Assembly: GCA_027306845.1 (NCBI GenBank)
Contig: DAHUYY010000024.1
Span: 1 to 14,481 of the forward strand
DNA: 14,481 bases
Reading direction: 5' to 3'
From: Vulcanimicrobiota bacterium
GTDB lineage: Bacteria > Vulcanimicrobiota > Vulcanimicrobiia > Vulcanimicrobiales > Vulcanimicrobiaceae
In this document: positions 7,207 through 12,698 of the stretch, one piece after another
Layout: every line of letters begins with the position of its first letter
Position numbering within the stretch: the stretch's first letter is position 1
The notes under the pieces: model-generated
Databases searched by the model: none
The model's input: the letters and a program-made list of their open reading frames with translations, nothing else
What the model was told of the DNA's origin: nothing
Translations under genes and position numbers: made by a program

Positions 7207-8148
7207 TGCGGGCCGACGCGCGTAGGTAGGCGTTACCCAAACGCTATAGCGCGGTTCGCGGCCGCGAACGGCGCGTTCGTAGATCTCCATGATCTTGCGC
7301 GCGACCGGGCCTAAGGTTCCGTCGCCGACGCGACGTCCGTCGATCGACGAGGCATGAACGAGGCCGGCCGCGCTGCCGCTGAAAAAGACCTCATCGGCTG
7401 CGTAGAGTTCGCCGCGATCGATCGAACGTTCGATGATCTTCAAACCGAGCATCTCCGAAGCGATATGAATCACCGCGCGCCGCGTGCAGCCCTCCAACAC
7501 ATTCTGCGACGGATCGGGCGTATAGAGCGCTCCATGACGAACGAGGAAGATATTCTCCGCCGATCCTTCGGCGACGTGACCATCGTGCGAGAGCATAATC
7601 GCTTCATCGTACCCGTTGAGCACCGCTTCGCTCTTGGCCAACGCGGAGTTTACGTACAGCCCGGTGATCTTTCCGCGCGGAGGGGCCATCGTGTCGTCGG
7701 CGCGACGCCACGAACTCACGCAGGCTTTCAGCCCGACCGTCGCATCGAAGTATTTTACGAAGGGCAACGCGATCATCGCAAAGCTTGCCGGAACGCCGTG
7801 GAGGCGAACGCCGATATCTTCGGCCGACTTAAAGATGCAGGGGCGTATATAGACGTCGGTCTCGAAGTTATTTCGTCGGCAGAGGTCGATGGTGATCTCG
7901 ATTAATTCATCGACAGTATGCGGCAACTCCATCAACAGGATTTTCGCCGAATTAAACAAGCGCTCGTAATGTTCGCGCAGGAGCAACAGATAGAGTTCGC
8001 GATCTTCGGGAACCCAGAAGCCGCGAATGCCCTCGAAGCACCCGGTGCCGTACTGTAACCCGTGCGTTAAAAGGCCCACCTTCGCATCGTTATAGTTCGA
8101 GAATCCCCCGTCACGATAGACGGTGAGTTTGGAAAGATCGACCGACAC
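7204..8148 (-). CDS. ilvE: Branched-chain amino acid aminotransferase
   Basis: Cytoplasmic fold-type IV PLP enzyme, 314 residues, interconverting valine, leucine and isoleucine with their 2-oxo acids using glutamate/2-oxoglutarate. Recognisable segments are HGLQYGTGCFEGIRG (29-43), VYIRPCIFK (99-107), PPRGKITGLYVNSALAKSEA with the PLP lysine K160, GYDEAIML, and VAEGSAENIF (192-201), where E194 is the conserved PLP-pocket glutamate. The length is normal for the group. I chose GTG 8148 because a GGGAG (8160-8156) lies seven bases upstream and the product starts MSVDLSKLTVYRDG; GTG 8154 is an alternative. The open frame continues far upstream to 8952, but that part is a shadow of the neighbouring gene. 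It converges on the exonuclease gene and diverges from the phosphoesterase gene. A D-amino acid or 4-amino-4-deoxychorismate enzyme is less likely. Confidence 0.92.
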   Translation of the reverse strand: MSVDLSKLTVYRDGGFSNYNDAKVGLLTHGLQYGTGCFEGIRGFWVPEDRELYLLLLREHYERLFNSAKILLMELPHTVDELIEITIDLCRRNNFETDVYIRPCIFKSAEDIGVRLHGVPASFAMIALPFVKYFDATVGLKACVSSWRRADDTMAPPRGKITGLYVNSALAKSEAVLNGYDEAIMLSHDGHVAEGSAENIFLVRHGALYTPDPSQNVLEGCTRRAVIHIASEMLGLKIIERSIDRGELYAADEVFFSGSAAGLVHASSIDGRRVGDGTLGPVARKIMEIYERAVRGREPRYSVWVTPTYARRPA

Positions 8149-8192
8149 GTACACGCTCCCGATTCGCAGTTCTCTGGTTCTTGCACGCTCGC

Positions 8193-8207
8193 TTCGCGAA
8201 CCGCGAA
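8193..8207. promoter_or_regulatory. 6-3-6 inverted repeat in divergent intergenic region
   Basis: TTCGCG-AAC-CGCGAA is a perfect inverted repeat in the 130-nt gap between the minus-strand aminotransferase and the plus-strand phosphoesterase gene. A TTGACG resembling a -35 box lies at 8221-8226, without a convincing -10 partner. An operator is possible, but words such as TTCGCG are common throughout this DNA, so chance is a real alternative. Confidence 0.2.
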
Positions 8208-8278
8208 CGCGCATCCCGTCTTGACGGAGCTCCTCTGCATGCGCAGGGATTCGGATTGAGAACGAAAAGGCTGGAAGA

Positions 8279-10543
8279 ATGTGGAACCGCACGATCCTCG
8301 CGGCGGCGTTCTTCGGGCTCGCATGCACCGCCGCGGCGCCTCCGGGCGTGCATCGACTGCCGAATTCGTGGCACCTGCTCCCGGTCGGCGCAAGCGTCGG
8401 CGTGGGAACGATGCCGCAGGGCATCGCGCTCTCGCCCGGCGGCACGCGCATCGCGGTGCTCGACGCCGGTGCCGCGCCGGCATCGTTGCATATCCTCAAC
8501 AGCGCCTCGCTTCGCTCGCTTCGTGTCGTGAAACTCCCCGACGCTTTCGGTACCCCGATCTGGCTCGACCGCCGAACGGTCGCGATCGCCGGGGGCAAGA
8601 GCGACGCAATTCTCCGCATCGATCTTCGCAGCGGGAAGATCGCGACGCTCGGTTCGCTCGGTAACGGCAGTTGGTGCGCTGCGGTCGCGCTCTCGCCGCA
8701 TCGGCGACGGCTCGCCGCCATCGGCGACCGAAGCGGCCGCGTCGTCGTCTTCGATCTGCAGGGTAAAGCACTGTGGAGCGCGCCGGTTGGGGCGCACCCC
8801 TCGGCACTCACGTTCGCGCCCGACGGCAGCCTCGCCGTCCTTTCGCGCGCCTCTTCCACGATCGACTTTTTCGATCGCTCCGGGCATCGAACGATGCGAC
8901 GCTCCACCGGCGCGCACCCCGCTGCAATCGCCGTCGCTCCGAGCGGCAACACCCTCGCCGTCGCGGCAAGCGATGCCGGAGGTATCGATACCTATTCGAC
9001 GCACGCGCCCTATTCTCGCATCGCCGAGATCTCGGTTGCGCCGCACGACGGCCTCGGCAATCACTTCGGGAGTTCGCCCGACGCGCTCGCCTTCGCGCCC
9101 GATGGTGCGATCGTCGTTGCGCTCGCCGGCGAGAACCAACTCGCGCTCGTGCGCGGCGGCCGTGTCGTCGCTCGCATTCCGGTCGGTTGGTATCCCGACG
9201 CGGTCGCGATCGCCGGCAACGAGCTCTTCGTCGCCGACGCAAAGGGCGACGGCATGCACGCCAACCCGGCGTTCCGGCCGCTCGAGCGCGCAACCTACGC
9301 GCAGTACGTCGCGATTCTCACCACCGGGGATCTTCGCCGTATTTCGTTCGCGGATTTTCAACGCGCCGACGCACGAAATTTTCAAGCCGCGCGCGCGTTG
9401 ATACCGCCGCCGACAGAGCGCCCTGCAGACGCGATTCTTCGGGTCGGCGGGCCGATTCGCCACGTTATCTATATCATTAAAGAGAATCGCACCTACGACC
9501 AAGTGCTCGGCGATATCAAGCGCGCGAACGGCGATGCTCGGTTGGCATGGTTTGGAGAGCACGTTACGCCCAATCAACATGCAATCGCAAGACGATTTGG
9601 AATCCTCGATAACGCTTATACCGACGCACAGGTCAGCGCCGACGGGCATAATTGGACCGATGCCGCTTTTGCCAACGACTATGTCGAACGGTTTTGGCCG
9701 CCGAATTACGGCGGGCGGCGATCGCTTTACGATTTTCAGAACGGAGCGAGCCCGGTCGTGCCGCAGGGCGGCTATCTTTGGGACGATGCGTTGCGGAACG
9801 GCGTAAGCTTTCGCGACTACGGCGAAGATACGGGGGTCCCGAAATCGACGAGCCCGACCTATCTCGCGGGAAACATGGCCGGGTTACGCGGCCATTTCGA
9901 CCCTCGGTACGAAGGCTGGAACCTCAATTACAGCGACCTACTGCGCGAGGCCGAGTGGGAGCGCGAGTTCCGTAGCTTTGTCGCCACGCACAGCTTGCCG
10001 CAGTTGGAGATCGTCTATCTTCCCAACGATCACACCGAAGCCGCGCGCGCCGGTGCGCTCACGCCGAAAGCATACGTGGCGCAGAACGATCTCGCCGTTG
10101 GCCGGTTGATCGCTTCGCTCTCACATTCGCCCTATTGGCGCAGCTCGGCGGTCTTTGTCGTTGAGGACGACGCGCAGAACGGTCCCGATCACGTTAGCGA
10201 TCAACGCTCTACGTTCTACGTCGCAAGCCCTTACGCGCGCGGCGGCGTCGATTCGCAACGATACGACACCGCGAGCGTCCTGCGCTCGATCGAACTCATC
10301 CTCGGTATGAAGCCGCTCTCAATTTACGACGCATCCGCGCGGCCGCTCGACGCCGCTTTCACGCGCCGTGCGAATTTCGCGCCCTTTAACGTCGTCGCTC
10401 CGCAAAGCGATCTCACGGCGCGCAATCCGCACCGAGGAATAGGCGTGCATCGCAGCGCCGCCATGAATTTCGCGATTCCCGATGCCGTCAACCCGACCGT
10501 TGCAAACGATATTCTCTGGGATCTCTATGGAGGGAAGCGATGA
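8279..10543 (+). CDS. Bifunctional YncE-type beta-propeller / alkaline phosphatase-like phosphoesterase
   Basis: A 754-residue exported protein. A hydrophobic N-terminus (residues 5-20) is a signal peptide, possibly a lipoprotein one with C16, though the lipobox is imperfect. Residues of about 40-330 hold repeated propeller blades with the pattern (A)LSPGGTRIAVLDAG, FAPDGSLAVLSRA, VAPSGNTLAVAAS and FAPDGAIVVALAG. From about residue 393 the C-terminal domain is phosphoesterase/alkaline phosphatase-like: KENRTYD with E402 and D407, SADGHNWTDAAFANDYVE, NDHT at 583-586, and EDDAQNGPDH at 629-638, the probable metal-binding loops. This architecture is known in bacteria, but its substrate is not. 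The start at 8279 leaves a normal signal peptide, with AAGG about ten bases upstream. The stop overlaps the next gene by 4 nt. Confidence 0.9.
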   Translation: MWNRTILAAAFFGLACTAAAPPGVHRLPNSWHLLPVGASVGVGTMPQGIALSPGGTRIAVLDAGAAPASLHILNSASLRSLRVVKLPDAFGTPIWLDRRTVAIAGGKSDAILRIDLRSGKIATLGSLGNGSWCAAVALSPHRRRLAAIGDRSGRVVVFDLQGKALWSAPVGAHPSALTFAPDGSLAVLSRASSTIDFFDRSGHRTMRRSTGAHPAAIAVAPSGNTLAVAASDAGGIDTYSTHAPYSRIAEISVAPHDGLGNHFGSSPDALAFAPDGAIVVALAGENQLALVRGGRVVARIPVGWYPDAVAIAGNELFVADAKGDGMHANPAFRPLERATYAQYVAILTTGDLRRISFADFQRADARNFQAARALIPPPTERPADAILRVGGPIRHVIYIIKENRTYDQVLGDIKRANGDARLAWFGEHVTPNQHAIARRFGILDNAYTDAQVSADGHNWTDAAFANDYVERFWPPNYGGRRSLYDFQNGASPVVPQGGYLWDDALRNGVSFRDYGEDTGVPKSTSPTYLAGNMAGLRGHFDPRYEGWNLNYSDLLREAEWEREFRSFVATHSLPQLEIVYLPNDHTEAARAGALTPKAYVAQNDLAVGRLIASLSHSPYWRSSAVFVVEDDAQNGPDHVSDQRSTFYVASPYARGGVDSQRYDTASVLRSIELILGMKPLSIYDASARPLDAAFTRRANFAPFNVVAPQSDLTARNPHRGIGVHRSAAMNFAIPDAVNPTVANDILWDLYGGKR

Positions 10544-11256
10544 CCGGACCCGTTCTCGCCGGCACGACCTTCGCCGCTTCGGCGGTGGAATGCGTGGAGG
10601 CCGCGACGATCGTTCTCGCCGTCGCGCTAACGCGCGGTTTACGAGTGGCGTTGCTCGGAACGCTCGGCGCGTTGCTTGCGTTGGCGCTTTTCATCGCCGC
10701 GTTCGGCGCCCTTTTAGTTCGCGCGAGTGCGTTACACGGCATCGAAACGGTGGTTGGACTTTTTCTACTTTATTTTGGCTGGAAGTGGCTCCGAAAAGCT
10801 ATCTATCGCTACGCCGGGCGCATCCCCATGCGCGATGAGGCCGCAAATTTTCAGCGCGATAACGAACGATTGCGCACGACGCACGACGACCGCCTCGGCA
10901 TGGCGATGGCTTTCCAAGGCGTTCTTCTGGAAGGTTTCGAGGTGGCAATCATCGTGGTCAGTTTTGCCGCCACCTCGCACGGCGCTCTCGATTGGTCGAT
11001 CGGCGGCGCGGCGCTCGCCGCCGTTCTCGTAACGCTTGCCGCCGTCGTCGCACACGGCCCATTGACGAACGTTCCGGAGAATGCGCTGAAATTTATCGTC
11101 GGAACGATGCTGGTTTCGCTCGGATTATTCTGGAGCGCAACCGGGCTCGGCTTCGTCTCTCCGCTCGGCGATGGAAGCATCGCCGTCATCATCGCAGCAA
11201 CGTTGCTGGTTTCCTATGCGAGTATCGTCCGCCTTCGCGCCCCGAGCAACCGCTAA
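10540..11256 (+). CDS. Polytopic membrane protein with two FTR1-like ExxE motifs
   Basis: A 238-residue integral membrane protein with roughly six to seven hydrophobic segments and a charged central loop (about 85-118). Two helices carry a similar acidic motif: AVECVEAATIVLAVAL with E17 and E20, and VLLEGFEVAIIVVSF with E131 and E134. The spacing resembles the REGxE motifs of iron permease FTR1 and related cation carriers, arranged as an internal duplication. From memory it resembles an uncharacterised predicted membrane protein family (COG4280). The start overlaps the phosphoesterase stop (ATGA), so the two are co-translated. Metal or cation transport is an inference; no substrate can be assigned. 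Confidence 0.75.
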   Translation: MTGPVLAGTTFAASAVECVEAATIVLAVALTRGLRVALLGTLGALLALALFIAAFGALLVRASALHGIETVVGLFLLYFGWKWLRKAIYRYAGRIPMRDEAANFQRDNERLRTTHDDRLGMAMAFQGVLLEGFEVAIIVVSFAATSHGALDWSIGGAALAAVLVTLAAVVAHGPLTNVPENALKFIVGTMLVSLGLFWSATGLGFVSPLGDGSIAVIIAATLLVSYASIVRLRAPSNR

Positions 11257-11310
11257 ATAAATCTAGCGACGTCTTTCCAGGCCTCTGCAACCGCGCCGCA
11301 GTAGCCTTGT

Positions 11311-11323
11311 GTGTAGTTTACAC
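11311..11323. promoter_or_regulatory. 5-3-5 inverted repeat upstream of transporter gene
   Basis: GTGTA-GTT-TACAC is a perfect inverted repeat (GTGTGTA/TACACGC with one mismatch if extended) in the 110-nt gap before the OFA transporter, about 44 bases before its ATG. The length and position fit a small dimeric regulator site controlling the transporter-formate dehydrogenase unit. The rest of the gap (11257-11366) shows no clear terminator or promoter boxes. Function is inferred only. Confidence 0.25.
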
Positions 11324-11366
11324 GCGCCCGTCTGCTGAGGCGCAACCGCACCTGAAGGAGAGAACT

Positions 11367-12674
11367 ATGGACGCAACCGCTCCCGGTTCCAACCGCTGGG
11401 CAATCGCGATTGCAGGCATCCTCGTGATGATCTGCTTGGGAACCGTTTATTCGTGGAGTATCTTCACCAACGCGCTCATCGCCGGATTTAATTGGTCGAC
11501 GCAACAAGCGACGACACCGTTCGAAACCGCCATCTTCTTTCTCGGGCTCGGAGCCTTCATCGGAGGACGCTGGCAAGATCACGTCGGGCCGCGCACGGTC
11601 ACCATTGTCGGAGCAATCGTTTGGGGCGTCGGCGTGCTTCTCGCCGGTCTTGGAACGCAACACTTCGGCCATACCTGGATGTTGGTAACTTACGGCATCA
11701 TCGGCGGTTTCGGCAACGGCATGGCGTACGTTACGCCCGTGGCGATGGTGACGAAATGGTTCCCCGATATGCGCGGACTGGGTAGTGGGCTCGTCGTGAT
11801 GGGCTTCGGGCTCGGCGCCTTTTTCTACAATCAAGTGGTAACGCGCATGGCCGCGTACGCCGCGGTTGCAAAGCCGGCGCTCGCGTATGTGAAGGCACGC
11901 GATGCAGCTATTAAAGCCGGCACTCCTTTCGACCCGACAAAATATCAGATATCGCACGATCTCATGCACGGCCTGATGAGTATTCTTCTCGTCTCCGGAG
12001 TCGTTTTTATCGTGCTCGGCGGTATCGCGGCATTCGCGCTCAAAAATCCGCCCGCGGCGAAAGCGACTGCATCCGCCGGCGGCGGCTTTACCATGGCACA
12101 GGCGTTCAAGACGCCGCAACTCTACGGCCTGTGGCTGCTGCTCTTCTTGAACGTCACCGCGGGCATCTTCGTCATCTCCAATGCGGTGCCGATGATCAGC
12201 CAATTTGCCTCGGTCGGCATTCCGACCGCAGCGCTCTGGTATGGCTTGATCGCCGTCTTCAACGGGCTCGGGCGCTTCTTTTGGGGATCGATCTCCGATC
12301 GCCTGGGACGGAACCTCACCTACACCGTGATGTATCTCATTCAGGTGGTGATATTTTTTACGGTGGGACATGTCGCCGGTTTAGCCGGCGTGCTCGTCTG
12401 TTTTGCAATCGTGCTTCTCTGCTACGGCGGCGGTTTCGGCGTCATGCCGTCATTTAACGCCGATTACTTCGGCACGGCAAATATGGGCGAAATTTACGGC
12501 TTCATTCTCACGGCCTGGGGCCTCGGCGGCGTCGTCGGCCCGGCGATCGCCGGCTTCGTACAAGACCGGACGGGTTCGTACACCGGCGCACTCTCCGCGA
12601 TTGCAATTATGCTTGTCGTCGCGGCAGTAATTCCGTTCCTCATTAAAAAACCGCAAGCCTCGGCGAACGCATAA
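11367..12674 (+). CDS. OFA-family MFS transporter (oxalate/formate antiporter type)
   Basis: A 435-residue, approximately 12-helix inner-membrane carrier of the major facilitator superfamily. The opening NRWAIAIAGILVMICLGTVYSWSIF and the GRWQDHVGPR motif A (67-76) are typical of the oxalate:formate antiporter (OFA) family, and FWGSISDRLGR repeats motif A in the second half. A hydrophilic insert around residues 165-200 separates the halves. ATG 11367 has a strong AAGGAG (11355-11360) six bases upstream; the longer open frame back to 10992 is a shadow of the preceding gene. The formate dehydrogenase gene starts 24 nt downstream, so formate or oxalate is a sensible substrate guess. OFA members also carry other organic acids, so the substrate is not proven. 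Confidence 0.88.
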   Translation: MDATAPGSNRWAIAIAGILVMICLGTVYSWSIFTNALIAGFNWSTQQATTPFETAIFFLGLGAFIGGRWQDHVGPRTVTIVGAIVWGVGVLLAGLGTQHFGHTWMLVTYGIIGGFGNGMAYVTPVAMVTKWFPDMRGLGSGLVVMGFGLGAFFYNQVVTRMAAYAAVAKPALAYVKARDAAIKAGTPFDPTKYQISHDLMHGLMSILLVSGVVFIVLGGIAAFALKNPPAAKATASAGGGFTMAQAFKTPQLYGLWLLLFLNVTAGIFVISNAVPMISQFASVGIPTAALWYGLIAVFNGLGRFFWGSISDRLGRNLTYTVMYLIQVVIFFTVGHVAGLAGVLVCFAIVLLCYGGGFGVMPSFNADYFGTANMGEIYGFILTAWGLGGVVGPAIAGFVQDRTGSYTGALSAIAIMLVVAAVIPFLIKKPQASANA

Positions 12675-12698
12675 GCCGAGAAACGCAAGGGAAAACGC

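Noticed and set aside
8149..8952. N-terminal extension of the aminotransferase (frame open back to 8952)
   Set aside because: The extension has no aminotransferase homology and lies antisense to the divergent gene. GTG 8148 has a good SD and the family start.
8111..9649. Long minus-strand open frame (512 residues) opposite the phosphoesterase gene
   Set aside because: Its translation is Arg/Asp/Gly-rich without recognisable motifs, while the plus strand encodes clear propeller and phosphoesterase motifs. It is a GC-driven shadow.
10992..11366. Longer form of the OFA transporter beginning inside the upstream membrane protein gene
   Set aside because: The extra residues are Arg-rich shadow sequence, and ATG 11367 has a strong AAGGAG at ideal spacing.
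11253..12371. Minus-strand 372-residue open frame opposite the OFA transporter
   Set aside because: Low-complexity His/Arg/Asp-rich translation antisense to a well-recognised carrier.
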